Position numbers and translations under genes: made by a program. This document shows positions 1 to 10,149 of a stretch of DNA of 64,000 bases, in pieces. The notes under the pieces are model-generated. The model was not told the origin of the DNA. It saw nothing but the letters and a program-made list of their open reading frames with translations, and did no database searches. Within the stretch, counting starts at the first letter, position 1, and each line of letters starts with the position of its first letter. The DNA is from Dipylidium caninum (lineage: Eukaryota; Platyhelminthes; Cestoda; Cyclophyllidea; Dipylidiidae): positions 21,778-85,777 of the forward strand of contig QEYB01001586.1 in NCBI GenBank assembly GCA_017562135.1. Direction: 5' to 3'.

Positions 1-150
1 TGTACTTAATGAAGGCTGAATTTATAGAGGCGTATATACTTTAATTTCTTCTTCCTGATATCGTTCTCTCCTGCTTCCTGCGGTCTCCATTCTCTACACT
101 TCTCCTAAGTCCTACCCTCATGTACGTGTCTTCGAGGGAAAATATCACCA
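1..150 (+). repeat. Upstream flank of a family A unit
   Basis: This pyrimidine-rich stretch (CTGATATCG, then C/T-rich sequence) resembles the stretches at about 35,340-35,430 and 45,250-45,330, which lie about 400 bp upstream of later family A copies. It shows that the duplicated unit includes 5' flank as well as the gene. It has no coding content. Confidence 0.5.
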
Positions 151-548
151 TTGCTTTACCATAGCAACACATTAGTAGTTTGGCGAAGACGGATGTTCAG
201 CTTCAGCGTCAGAAAATGCTATTCTGTCAAAGCAGTTGCATGGCAGTCCCTGACGTCAGCAAAGTTTTAAAACAAATCGCAAGATTACACTTTTCCAGCA
301 ATCCAACTCTTGAAATTCCCGAAGTTCACATATAAAACTAACCGAAAACAATATTTTAGCCAAAAGACAGCCTTTCCACTCGACGCTCTCTCCTTTGTGT
401 TCCAAAACAGTACAAGTGATGGGAGATTGTTGACTGCAAGCAAATGTGTTTCGCATTCGTGGAGGTAATTGTAGGATGAATCTGATACCGTTAAAGCCGA
501 GTAATGACGAGAACTAGAACGCCATGATTGAGATGGCGGAGAACATAT

Positions 549-1300
549 TGGTGGGGAATCATGCCTCAGGGCATAAATTGAATACTGTGCAGCATGCCGG
601 GTAATACTCCACGGAACCTACGTCATCTAACCTGCCTCTTTTCTCCACAACTGCCAACAACTATAATTCGTCAGTTATTCGCAGCAGGATTATAACTATC
701 AGCTTCAAATACAGCCAAACGAGTGAGATGATTTATATCTTACACGAAAGTGCCATTACCGAAGAAGAAGGAGAAGAACCGTGTTGGCAGAGGTGGACGT
801 AAATCGCCCTCCTATCTCACTTTCAGGCAGCTGTTTCAAAAATGAGCACCGTTTTAAATTCTCTTGTACCTTGCGCTTACAACAAATTAATTTTCAAGTG
901 CCCTGGCCCAGATGTCACCTAGAGACCGGTTCCTGAGGCGGCAGCCTGGAAAACTGGATTGGCATCAGTTTGAAACTCAAGTACCGTGCTCAACCGCTTT
1001 ACTTATGAAAATAACATGAAGTTTGATTATGCAACTCTTTAAGCTATGGCATTCAAGAAGGCCTGGTGTATTTTTTGTCTTCTCATAGCGTTTTGGTAGG
1101 TCTAACATTAACATATTCTAAGTAAAATCGCAATGCCTTGTTTGAATATTTCTCCTGCAAGAATTTGACAAAACGGGGAAAATTTAGAACAGATGGGACT
1201 CAATCTGTTTTGAATTGGATCTTAACCTTCGTTTAATTGGTGCATCTTGATGACTCTGAGGTCATGAAAAGAGCGTTGTTGTTTAGTCTGTGTTCAGTTA
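549..1300 (+). pseudogene. Family A relic, copy 1 (promoter, exon 2 and exon 3 remnants)
   Basis: A decayed member of the secreted four-cysteine family described at 35,840. A degenerate promoter element with GCATAAATTG lies near 557-580. The end of exon 1 (CAAACGAGTGAG, a GTGAG-type donor context) is near 700. An acceptor CTTTCAGGCAG is at about 820, followed by an exon 2 remnant to about 990. In shifting frames this still reads like the family's AYNxLIFKW, VPEAASW and APIG segments. An exon 3 remnant with the words LNLRL is at about 1,195-1,260. Several frameshifts and stops make it non-functional. The exon assignment rests on alignment by eye to the copies at 36 kb and 41 kb. Confidence 0.6.
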
Positions 1301-1875
1301 CGACTGAAAGCAAAACAGTACAACGTGCTCTCGATGTATTTGTGTAAATTTCAAAGGTATCCTTTTAATCTACTTCGTTAAAATTTTATTTAATCTCCTT
1401 CTTGTCAATTGTAGTTTTTCTCCGAACCGAAGTGAAAACGAAACGTGATTTGCATTTTCTTCCCGTACTCCGCTTCAAATTCAATCAGAAGGCGACTCAA
1501 GCTACGAGAAACATGTGATTTGCTCCGTAAACGTAATTTTGAACGTTGAAGTTCACTAACCTAAACTATAAAAATAGACCAATCTAAAAACGCAACAATG
1601 ACGAATGCGAAGTGAATTTAAAGCATTTGCGTCTTTGCAGCTTAACATTTAGCGATGAGGTAAATGCGTACGTAATACAACCTATGTTGTTCAAACACTT
1701 TACAACGAATGTCAGGTTGCAGACTGCCCACCAATGTGTCCGAGTTCGTAAAATGTCAGGTATACAGACTGGAAACATGATACGCGTTCATCGTAGTGTT
1801 TACTTGAGTCCTTTAGGCGTATTAGTACCAAGAAACCAAAGGCAGTGATCTAGACGATAGAAAGCGTTTAAGAAG

Positions 1876-2040
1876 CAAAACATGCTCCAAAGATAAATCG
1901 AATCCCCTGCACTGGGCTGGGGCTCCTTTCTATGAAGGCTAAGATGTCTCTCTGGCTTTTTTGCCTAAACTTTCTACCGTCACTAGCTCCGTGGTTAGCA
2001 ACAGCGATGTTGTGACCAGCAGCATTTAAAACTCAAGTAA
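1876..2040 (+). pseudogene. Family A relic, isolated promoter plus exon 1
   Basis: The element AAAACATGCTCCAAAGATAAATCG at 1,876-1,900 is a near copy of the promoter element at 35,774-35,797. About 60 bp downstream comes a degenerate signal-peptide exon (CTTTCTACCGTCACTAGCTC), matching the equivalent words in exon 1 of the 40,789 copy. The expected donor and exon 2 are not found in the following 800 bp, so only the 5' end survives. Confidence 0.5.
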
Positions 2041-2049
2041 CCAACTGCG

Positions 2050-2900
2050 ATGAAGGTAATCGTGTTTGAAAAGTGAAGGCGACAAAAATATTCTCTCGTT
2101 GACGATTAAAGGTGGATTGGGGGAGGAGGAGAAAAGCCTTGGTAATATTCATCACTCAATAGGTGGATGTTTCAGCCGTTGCGTGTGATCCCGTGTTTTT
2201 TGAACTCGTTTTCTGCGTGCTACACCACGAAATTGACCTCCTTCTTCTTGACCTCATATCTTCACCGGCATAGGTAAAGCCAATTGTAGATGCGGCAGGG
2301 GGAAGTAAATTCCCCGAGCTCATGTGATATGCCCTATCCTAATATTTTCCTTAACTCTTTACTAAAGAAATATCAATAGTAAGGTGTCTATTGCTTGCCC
2401 GCAGTGAGCTTCGGAAATCCTTTTCAAGTTTAGGTTATTCTCAACTCAACTTCCGCCCTAGCCCAAATCCGCCTTCTATCCCCAGAGCACATATTAGGCC
2501 GTATGATCCTTCTTACTGGAAAGCTCTCTAAGCAACTGAACTTCACCCGATCTTCACATTTAACTTCAATGTTACTTCATTACGGCCCATAGTCACTTCA
2601 TTAGTGACTCCGTTCAGACTTTACCGCCTCAGAGGGAGCGTACTGAAAGTATCATATGTTAATAAAAGGTGAGGTCCTGAGTTTCGTCTGTTGCTAGGCG
2701 TCACATATTCTCTCTGCTTACATGAACTGACAGAAGGCAAGGTGATACGCTATCCCTACAACTGGGCAGCCAATTTCAACTGCCGGAGAAGAAGTCGCAA
2801 TACCCCAAAAGAATACAGATGAATTTTAAGAAAGCGCGACAATTCAGAGAACACTAAGTTGTTGGATACCAGTGCATTCCCGATTTTGAGAACATTCAAA
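2050..2900. other. No supported gene
   Basis: No reading frame longer than about 60 codons, RNA gene or family A/AMP match was recognised here. The sequence is ordinary AT-leaning non-coding DNA with T-rich runs. Confidence 0.4.
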
Positions 2901-2901
2901 T

Positions 2902-3558
2902 ATGCTTGGAGCAGAAAAGAACCTTTATTGTTGGGGAAGGAAGACTCTTTACGGCATCAATTCAGCAGTGCCTCATGGAGTTTCTCGGCGAGCATGTAAT
3001 GCGGACAAAGCGTACATCAGGTCGAGCGAATATGAGAAGAAATGGTCGTTATTGCTCGGATTTGGTGATGTCACCATTAAAAATGCAAGCTTTATAGGCA
3101 AAAATATTATTACGGGTTATGGTGAAAGTAAGAAAGCAGTCTGCTGGCGTTCCACTTTAAAGGACTGGGGTGAATCCAAATGGCAGTACTTTGTAGGAGA
3201 GCTTGTGTTGCTTGAGGTCGACACATTGCCGCATGTTGCGTTCATCTTTGGAGGATCTCGTTGGGATTCTACGGTACGACAAGCGCGATATTCTCCTAAA
3301 CTGTATTCTGATGAGTCTACAGAACTCGAAATCAAATCTTTGGGCCCCGAATGGGGGACACACCAATATGAAGTTGGCGGCTATTACACCAGTCACCAAA
3401 TGAAGGCAAAGCGCAGCCAAAGAATACAAGCACTTCGAACTAGCTTTCCGTCTACTTGTGTAAAAGCTGGATACGAGACAACGGAGGAAACGTTCGCTAG
3501 TGTCATTTTCACCCGAGCAGTGAACCAGTACATTTTTTTCCTTATTTCATGGTTGTAG
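2902..3558 (+). CDS. Unrecognised 218-codon open frame, possibly coding
   Basis: The longest uninterrupted frame in the window. It starts ATG CTT GGA and ends TGG TTG TAG. It has eight tryptophans and several aromatic/glycine clusters (for example EWGTHQYEVGGYY near residue 153), but no signal peptide, no recognisable domain and no second copy elsewhere in the window. No TATA-like element of the local kinds sits in front of it. A chance frame of this length is possible in a 64-kb window, so coding status is unproven. It may also be an exon of a larger gene, since splice sites were not resolved. A short dispersed repeat follows at about 3,585-3,650. Confidence 0.25.
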   Translation: MLGAEKNLYCWGRKTLYGINSAVPHGVSRRACNADKAYIRSSEYEKKWSLLLGFGDVTIKNASFIGKNIITGYGESKKAVCWRSTLKDWGESKWQYFVGELVLLEVDTLPHVAFIFGGSRWDSTVRQARYSPKLYSDESTELEIKSLGPEWGTHQYEVGGYYTSHQMKAKRSQRIQALRTSFPSTCVKAGYETTEETFASVIFTRAVNQYIFFLISWL

Positions 3559-3559
3559 C

Positions 3560-4210
3560 TCTGTCTAATTCCATCTGACGAGTTATATCGGGCTGTATCA
3601 ATCCGAGAATGACAGAATTAAGAAAGGTTTCATTATTCCTCACTTGAATGCTAAATTTGCCTAGAATCACAATCAATGGCCGGTTCTGTTACCCTCGTTC
3701 CCGAGAAAAAATTAGACTTGCTCCGGAATTCTTCGATTGAAGGTTCGGTATTGATGAAACACAAGTTGTTCCAAACTGCTGAACAATTAAAGACGATATT
3801 TAACGTTCTAACGAACGTATAATCAGATGTCCAGGATGCCTCCTAGGGAACCGAGGGCAGGGTGATTGATAGATTTCAAGTGTGGGCCACAATGGACTTC
3901 AAAATAGTGTCCATTTCTGCCTCGTTTGAACTTGGGATACAACAATACGATATTACCACAGTCGCTGCACAAGCAATGATGAAGACCGCCGTGTAATTCA
4001 TTCCTGCGAACAACCCTACAATCTGAGCCAATTTTATTTACACGTGAAACAACGAATTTAGTCTGTCTTGTAACATGACTCCCTATGATTGGCGCCCTAA
4101 GGTAATTTTACTAGTTGAATTTCACTTACCAAAACAATACCATTATCACAGTCCGGAAACGTTAACAAGGACGTGTTCTCAGTGAATTTACGTCGTTTGT
4201 GAGAAGGTAA
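3560..4210. repeat. Intergenic DNA with a short dispersed repeat
   Basis: The stretch near 3,585-3,650 (GAATGACAGAATTAAGAAAGG) is related to sequences near 23,623-23,690 and 44,127-44,185, each with the core ACGACAGAATTxTGAG or a variant. The three share about 60 bp by eye. Nothing suggests a gene in the rest. Confidence 0.35.
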
Positions 4211-4214
4211 GGGT

Positions 4215-5143
4215 AAAGTCATTTTCATGTTGGCAGCACATGTTGGCGGTCCGACATGCCTCCACACTTTTTGTCTTCACTAGCCCGGCGCATGGTCACG
4301 GCAATGTTGTGAATATCATCCCCAGATATAATCTAAAATGTGAATCAGTGAGCCTTACTTTCTGCAGTTACTAGCTATGCGCTTGATGACAGCAATCCAA
4401 CTGTCAGCTTCAGATAGAACCTAACGGAGGTGTTAATTTAAAGAAGAAGAAGAAAATATCCACTATTGGTGAGGGTACATGTAAACCATTCTTATATCTC
4501 CATTCCAGGCGACTGTCCTAAAGTGCATAATCTGAAGACAGGAGTGATCACTATTGCAAATTATCTTGTGGCTCGCATTTAAAATGCATTAATCTTCAAG
4601 TGGGCTCAAGAAGACATCACATTGGCGTCAGCTCGTGGGAAGGCATAATGGACATCCGGCTGTGCACCGATTGGAGCTTCAACCACCGTTTATAATTGCT
4701 TAGCAGTTGGCAATAACTTGCATTTCAACTACACCGATCTTTCCTCTGTGGGATTTATGCATGTTTGCACATTAGCTACCGAGCACCCCGAATCGTTCCA
4801 CGCTGAATTTAAGGGAATTCACTCTAGTTCACATCCGAATGCCCCGATTCAAAATGTCTTTCATTTATTTGTTAAAATATTATTAAGTCTTAGAATAGAG
4901 GAAGCTTATTCCATTTACATTTTGGCAGTACGTCTTCGTTTAAAGCGACGGGACGATTTTTTCATTCAATTCACGAGTGTGTCTTTTGGTGAACCAGATG
5001 TCACCGCCATGCATAGTTTACTTCCTTATGTTGAAGGACACCTTCAAAAGGCGGTAGTAAGTGAATTGCGGAAGATTCTTCTAAAGACATCGTGTCGCGT
5101 TCAAAATTATGAAATATGCTCTAGTTTTGTTTCCGTATAAAGA
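4215..5143 (+). pseudogene. Family A pseudogene, copy 2
   Basis: The exon layout of the family is kept. A degenerate exon 1 lies at about 4,215-4,440, exon 2 at 4,509-4,758 (exactly 250 nt, like intact copies) and exon 3 at 4,894-5,140. Exon 2 carries two in-frame TAA stops (in the ARAYN and SSWTS regions), and its donor is GC instead of GT. Exon 3 is fully open: a RIEEAYSIY start, the EPDVTAMHSLLPYVEG motif, then KTSCRVQ, ending at TAA. An AATAAA-like signal follows the stop directly. The length-preserving substitutions suggest decay by point mutation after a period as a working gene. A truncated protein from exon 3 alone would lack a signal peptide. Confidence 0.75.
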
Positions 5144-5210
5144 ATAAATGAATTGTAATGCACATAAGATCTTGGTCGCTGCGGATCCTTCCTTTTAGCT
5201 CTTCATGTGT

Positions 5211-5530
5211 TTATCGCAAGCACAGACAGTCATAGTGATTGAACATTCTTCTGCAGGGATGCATTAGAATGTCGTATGAACGGTAATAGCACTGTGCCGT
5301 CTTTCTCAAAGTGGAAACATTTGCCCAACTCCCTGCCTCAGTCAGACATATGGGCGCGGGTGAGGCAGCGCGTGAGGAATTTGGAGAATGCACAGTCCAG
5401 CCACAGACCATGTACCACGTGGGCGTTAATTTCGCAGGTGCGCCACTTGCCGCAGGAGTTCCTTTCAGTTCTCCAAACAACTGTGATGGTCTGTTTAATG
5501 ATAACAGGGCCGAGTACAGAACCACTTTAG
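5211..5530 (-). repeat. Family B repeat with conserved minus-strand frame
   Basis: A repeat found downstream of most family A copies. On the minus strand it is open for 104 codons here, with the segment LFGELKGTPAASG. The homologous stretches read TYGELKSTVVTNY (about 42,050), LYSELKKTLTANC (about 45,050) and HMVKLKEVA (about 7,440). The shared protein-like pattern points to an old exon on the strand opposite to family A. Start, splice sites and function are unknown, and the frame may be a fossil. Confidence 0.45.
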
Positions 5531-5539
5531 CTGAGCTCC

Positions 5540-6410
5540 CAACACTAAAGCTGAATTAACGTAGCATAGTTGCTTTTCAGGTGTACTGGTTAATAAAGAG
5601 TAGATTGGTGGTGAAAGGTAAGGTTTCCAGAATGTTCATATCAGAAATCGCCGAACTCCTTTCCTGGTCAGCTGTCTTTAAGTTATTCACATGCTGACAT
5701 TATTTCTCCGAATTGAGCTATACGTTAAATTTAGAAAGCTCATGGTATCTTGACCCTCCGCGTTCACAATACCCTTTTCGCGGTGAATTTTTCGCAGATC
5801 ATCCAATTCTCATCACCATTTATCATCTGGCTCATGAAAGACTCGATTTTGTTCCGCGAACGTAGAAATGTGCAAATGACGACACAAACTAATTTTTCTG
5901 AATTCATTCATGTGAAACTCATCTTGAATTCCAAGCCTATCACTTGAATATGGTGGAAAGGGTATGTTAAGGCGAATTAGGCCTTCCTGCGCTCTCCAAT
6001 TTTGTCAGAATAAGACCTTGACGAAACAGTGCTTTAATAACATCATCGTCGATGAAAGGTGGTCGCCCAGCATGTGGCTTACCAGAATGCACGCAATCAC
6101 CTGCTTCAAATTTTCCGAACCACCTTCTACATATCTCGTGAAAAACTGTACCTTCACCAAACGCCTTAATTTAATTTCGACATGCTCCTGTTGAAATTTA
6201 TATAAATACAGGGGCGTAAACAAACTTCATCAGCAGTCACGCGTATTATATCGCTTTACACTCTAGACTAAAGTAAATCAGCTTTATTTTGCTAATTTTC
6301 TATGTCAGTATACACATTAGGCGATAAAATTAGAGTTCCGAACGTGTGAAAAATAATCATTTAATACGTGTTAAAATAATTTTCCTCGTTACCGAAATGA
6401 CTTTGCGGTA
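5540..6410. other. No supported gene
   Basis: Only short random frames are seen on both strands. No RNA gene or family remnant was recognised. Confidence 0.4.
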
Positions 6411-6414
6411 GACT

Positions 6415-7030
6415 TTATATATTTAGCTTCAGATACAGCCTAACACGTGAGTTAGTGAGATAAGGAACTTGCGCAGCAGAAGAGAAGGGAAAGCAATAAA
6501 CGGATAAAAAATTAACCGTAGTAGTAGTTTTGATCGTAGTTTCAAATTGTTGTCGTGTCTTCATTTCAGAAAAAATCACTTTGAATTCGATTCTTGATAA
6601 GGCAACTTGACCATCCGAATGCACATCTATTCGAAGGTCAGGCGTCGTCTTTAATTGCCTTACGGTTGGGAATAACCTGCATTCCAACTATGCTGACATT
6701 TCAAATGCGTTCTCAACGTTATGCTTTTAGTAGATTCAGAGAATGAACTTTATTTAGCGTCCGAAAGCACTGGTGAAACATGTGCCCTGAGTGCTATGTT
6801 AGCAAATGCGTTTGTCATCTTCTATTGGTCATTTAAACTTTTTTTAACACGGCGAACGATTCGAGCATTCGATTGATGATTTTGCCTTTTGTCAGTCCAG
6901 ATGTCATTGCCAAGCATATTTTACTTCCGTATACAAAAGAAAAAGTTAACTGATTATGGCCAGTGGATTATGAGAGATTTATTCAGAGGCAACCTGTCGC
7001 GTGCAGAAATAGAAGATATGCTCCGACGTT
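6415..7030 (+). pseudogene. Family A relic, copy 3 with internal deletion
   Basis: The tail of exon 1 (TACAGCCTAACACGTGAGTTAG) with a GTGAGT donor lies near 6,430-6,455. An acceptor TCATTTCAG ends at about 6,569. The exon 2 remnant that follows has lost the first 100 or so nucleotides (the NTIANYL segment) but keeps words for LNSxL, VFNCLTVGNN and NYADISNA up to about 6,715. Exon 3 is represented at about 6,830-7,020 by PDVIAKHILLPY-like sequence, then frameshifts and a TGTCGCGTGCAG that corresponds to the SCR motif. It is clearly non-functional. Confidence 0.65.
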
Positions 7031-7238
7031 ACTTCTCTATGAAGGATGGTTGGATTTATTGTCCATGAGTGCCTGACTACTGGTGAGACCTTGTTTCTGC
7101 CCTTTTTTTGTCTTACCACTTTGTGGTGTTATCCTACTAATTGATCTCTTTTTGCAGAAAGATAATGGCAGTATGTCCAACCGCAGCTTGTCGGATATGG
7201 GTCAACAGAACCATTGGTTGAATTGGCCCCACAATAAG

Positions 7239-7460
7239 TCAGTAATGGGAAGATATTAGCCGACAACTATGATGCATTAGACCGTTGCGATAGTGGTAGT
7301 AGCACAGGGGTCTTGTCTGAAGCGATGCCATCTCCATATCCCCCGTGCCTGCGTCAACATCGTTTGGGAAAATTGGACATGGCACAGGCCCCAAACCACG
7401 TGCCACTTCTTTTAACTTCACCATATGACTCCGATGATTAGTTTCACAGATCATTCAATA
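7239..7460 (-). repeat. Family B repeat, degenerate
   Basis: This follows relic copy 3 in the same position as the repeat at 5,211-5,530. The minus strand reads SHMVKLKEVARGLGP where better copies read a YGELK motif, and the CCACGTG word seen in other copies is shared. It is open for 71 codons, but the protein sequence after the motif has diverged beyond alignment by eye. Confidence 0.35.
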
Positions 7461-7833
7461 CTGACAATGCATTAATCCAGTAGAGTATTTCCACTTCCGT
7501 CAATTAAGTAAAAGTAGATGGCGTGATAGGAGTTGAGATGCACATTTAGTTAATTGTCTCTGTCTTCCCCATAGATGACCAGTTAGCAGTGATACAGGAT
7601 TTGAACGCCCGAATAGAGAAGTGGATAGAAATGTGAAGCGACTAGTGGCAAAAATTCAACTTTGGGTAATTTAATTTTTCTTTTGGCATATACAGGAAGG
7701 AAGGTAAAGTCAAGCGAAGGAGTTGCTCAAATAATTGAAAGTTCACGCCTTGAAAATTGAATTCTGAGCTGCTAGTTGGACGAACCTGCCAAATGAGCAA
7801 CGATATAAGAGATAGGAAGTGTGCTGGGAGCAC

Positions 7834-8290
7834 CACATGCCTCAAGGTGTAAATTGGAACTCTTACACCGGGCAGTCTGCCCGCTCCATGGAAGTTGAGA
7901 TCTGCGTCAAACCTCATCTGGCAAGTAAGTCGTTTTAATAATAAAAAAAGTTATTTTCCCAGGGGCCGAGATAACTGGAAGGAAGTAATTGATGGAAGAT
8001 TAGTAGCAGCAGTAAGGACAGAGGTAAATCCTTTCTGTTTCTCCATTTCAGAAAGCCGTTCTTAAGCAGATAACATGACAGCAGAAGAGCGTATCATTGT
8101 AAATTACCTTGCGGCCCGTGCTTGCAACAAATTAACCTTCCCGTGGCCTCACAGAGAGGTTGCCTGGAAATCTGCTCTTGAGGTGGCATAATGGACAACC
8201 AATAGTGAAGCCATTGGAGCGTCAAGGATCCTCTTTAAATGCCTTGCAGTTGAGGATATCTAGCATTTCAACTAAGCCAGAATTTCATGT
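7834..8290 (+). pseudogene. Family A relic, copy 4
   Basis: The promoter-like element CACATGCCTCAAGGTGTAAATTG is at 7,834-7,856. An acceptor CTCCATTTCAG ends at about 8,051, followed by an exon 2 remnant to about 8,290. That remnant still shows IIVNYLAARACNKLTF and a SSLNAL-type remnant of the FNCLTVGNN region, with frameshifts in between. No exon 3 follows on this strand. Instead a minus-strand exon 3 remnant begins near 8,640. Confidence 0.6.
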
Positions 8291-8639
8291 GAACAGTTTA
8301 GGAAGGCTTGGTTTTTTGTTTTGTCTAAGGAAAAAGTCGACGACTAACAGCCATTGGTAACGAGAGAAATACCATGAGTCGACGCATCTAAAGCCAGAGA
8401 TTAAGTGACAGCCGTTCTCATCTGTGACTCCAAATTTGAAGGAATCAATTTCGACCTCGAAACGATATTCGAAGTACGCTTAGTATTGCCTGCAAAGAAC
8501 GTGACTGCAGATGAGGATAGCAATCCTGTCAATTGGCCTATATGGAATAGGTAATTGGTAAATACCTGCGAAAGTAGAAAGGTTATAATGCAGAAATAAG
8601 TAAAGGGAAAAGAACTTGCGTCCAGCATGCCCTTATGCA

Positions 8640-8815
8640 CACCATAAATCCTCATTTCCACAAAGAGGTAGAAGTGACGCATACAGTCTGTTCCCTGTAT
8701 ACGACAGAATGACTTGAGGAGAATCACCCGAACTGTTCTCCATGCCTCCCTCTTAACTTCCTCCGCAACATAAAAAATAGAAGTAGGCTTGACAGTGACA
8801 GATGTAGTGCCCAAA
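8640..8815 (-). pseudogene. Family A exon 3 relic on the minus strand
   Basis: Read on the minus strand, the segment around TSIFYVAEEVKREAW, then VILLKSFCRIQG, aligns with the exon 3 motif HVSLPYxEExLKxxVVS, ILLxTSCRIQG of the family. It continues open past the cysteine into DCMRHFYLF, which resembles the C-terminal extension of the 40,789 copy (GMFYFHFYM). No matching exon 2 was found upstream on this strand. Confidence 0.55.
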
Positions 8816-8839
8816 GTTGAGCCCTTGGAGTTCTGCCGA

Positions 8840-9190
8840 ATGAGACAAAGATTGACCGTAAAAGATGGGGAAGTGAGCTTTCCATTTGTTGTAGTTATAG
8901 TAAATTACACAAACATAAACCGGATATGTTTAACAACTCACGCAGACGCTGAGTAGAGTATATGCGTAGCAACAAATGTATAAAGCCTCCTCGAAAAATG
9001 CAGAGCACAAACTAGTATAGTCAAAATGCCAATTTTCCTCAATTATGGAACACTTACAGATGGTTTTTGATGTTCAAAGCGGTGCGCAATCGAATGTTTG
9101 AGGCACTTTCCCACAATCCGATTTAAGTCACATGAAGTTGCTCTAATATTAGTGCATTGTAAGTGTCAGACAAGTGGTAGCTTATAATGG
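8840..9190. other. No supported gene
   Basis: A non-coding stretch between the family A relics and the AMP-like inverted repeat. Nothing was recognised. Confidence 0.4.
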
Positions 9191-9441
9191 CGTTTATTTC
9201 TGTTGTCAAATTATGTACCGCTGCCCTTTGAACAACAAGTGCCAATATTTAGCAAGTCCTCGTGTCAGTTTTAGCCATCACACGTTACCACGGAAAGGGC
9301 ACCGGAAGGGAACAGAAGGAGTCAGACAAATAACTCTCAATTCTATTTTAACGAAAAGGCGATTTGGAGGGCGTTGAAGTGAAATTGGTGTGGAAGAGGG
9401 AGGGGATGTGATAAGGGTTGGTGAGGAGTGAAGACAAGTAG

Positions 9442-9936
9442 TTAGCGAGGCCACGAGTTGGGATGTCTGGGAGGTGGCCTGCAAGTGGGGAAGCAGATGC
9501 GTCTGGGCCTTCTGAAGACTCGTCGAAGGGCCCTGCTGATCCTGCGTCGGAAGCTACCCCATCCAGCTGGCATGAGGACAGCATTGGCGGCATTTGATCC
9601 CCCGCGGCTCTCGAGGCCACCGTCTGCAATCGCCATTTGGGCCACTTCATCGCCTTCGTCTAAACCTTCACCTTCACCTTCACTTTCACCTTCACCTGCG
9701 TCCAGTAATTCAGCCTCACTCTCACCTACGACTTCGGGCTGGACTTTAAACTCATGGCCATCGCCTCCTTCATGGACGATGTCACCACTCAGAGGGTCAG
9801 TCACACCGAAGAGATCTGTCTCCAACTTTCCCGCTACGTCGCCAGACACCACCACTGCAGCGTTGTTAACGCGCACCAGTTGAGCAGACAATGTGAAGAG
9901 TAGAAGAACGCAGACGGGAACGAGACGAGATTGCAT
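9442..9936 (-). CDS. Secreted acidic-propiece, Arg-rich peptide precursor (AMP-like), copy L
   Basis: A 164-residue precursor in one exon. Residues 1-20 or so form a signal peptide (MQSRLVPVCVLLLFTLSAQL). Residues 27-120 are a strongly acidic propiece with a Gly-Glu-Gly-Glu tract around 81-97. Residues 125-164 are a 40-residue tail starting GWGSF, with 13 arginines, no acidic residue, Cys148 and Cys152 enclosing Phe-Pro-Thr, and a Pro/Arg-rich end. Signal, acidic neutralising segment, then cationic tail is the usual plan of secreted host-defence peptide precursors. The tail could form an amphipathic Arg-rich helix followed by a small disulphide loop. Family membership is inferred from this plan only, as no known family is recognised. 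A propeptide of a cationic venom-type or signalling peptide is an alternative. The ATG was chosen because it lies about 65 nt after a TATA tract and opens the signal peptide. The copy at 13,586 differs by a single residue (Gly107 here, Asp there). Confidence 0.8.
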   Translation of the reverse strand: MQSRLVPVCVLLLFTLSAQLVRVNNAAVVVSGDVAGKLETDLFGVTDPLSGDIVHEGGDGHEFKVQPEVVGESEAELLDAGEGESEGEGEGLDEGDEVAQMAIADGGLESRGGSNAANAVLMPAGWGSFRRRISRALRRVFRRPRRICFPTCRPPPRHPNSWPR

Positions 9937-9998
9937 GATGTGCTCGTGTTATATCCACTACCACTTTACGATGCTCTGTCCTCCACCTCCATTGCGGG

Positions 9999-10012
9999 GT
10001 ATATATATATAT
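9999..10012 (-). promoter_or_regulatory. TATA tract of AMP-like copy L
   Basis: An uninterrupted TA alternation on the minus strand, about 65 nt upstream of the ATG. It is followed downstream by CCCCGCAATGGAGGTGGAGGACAG. The divergent relative at 22,569 keeps a similar CACCGAAATGGAATTGGAGGACAT after its TATAAAA, so TATA box plus this initiator-region block is the conserved core promoter. Confidence 0.65.
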
Positions 10013-10149
10013 GCGAACTGGATGTTTGTTTATCTGTTGACAATAGGACTTTCCTAGTGGGCGTTTGTGATTTGTGTGAGAATTCAACTTCTATTGAAAT
10101 CATTCGTGTTGGTGAAGACCAACACCCACACATTGGCGTTGTCGGATCT

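Noticed and set aside
9458..9883. 141-codon frame antisense to AMP-like copy L, and its twin at 13,639-14,064
   Set aside because: It is open because the sense gene is open and GAA/GGT-rich. The antisense product is a low-complexity Ser/Pro run with no signal peptide of its own.
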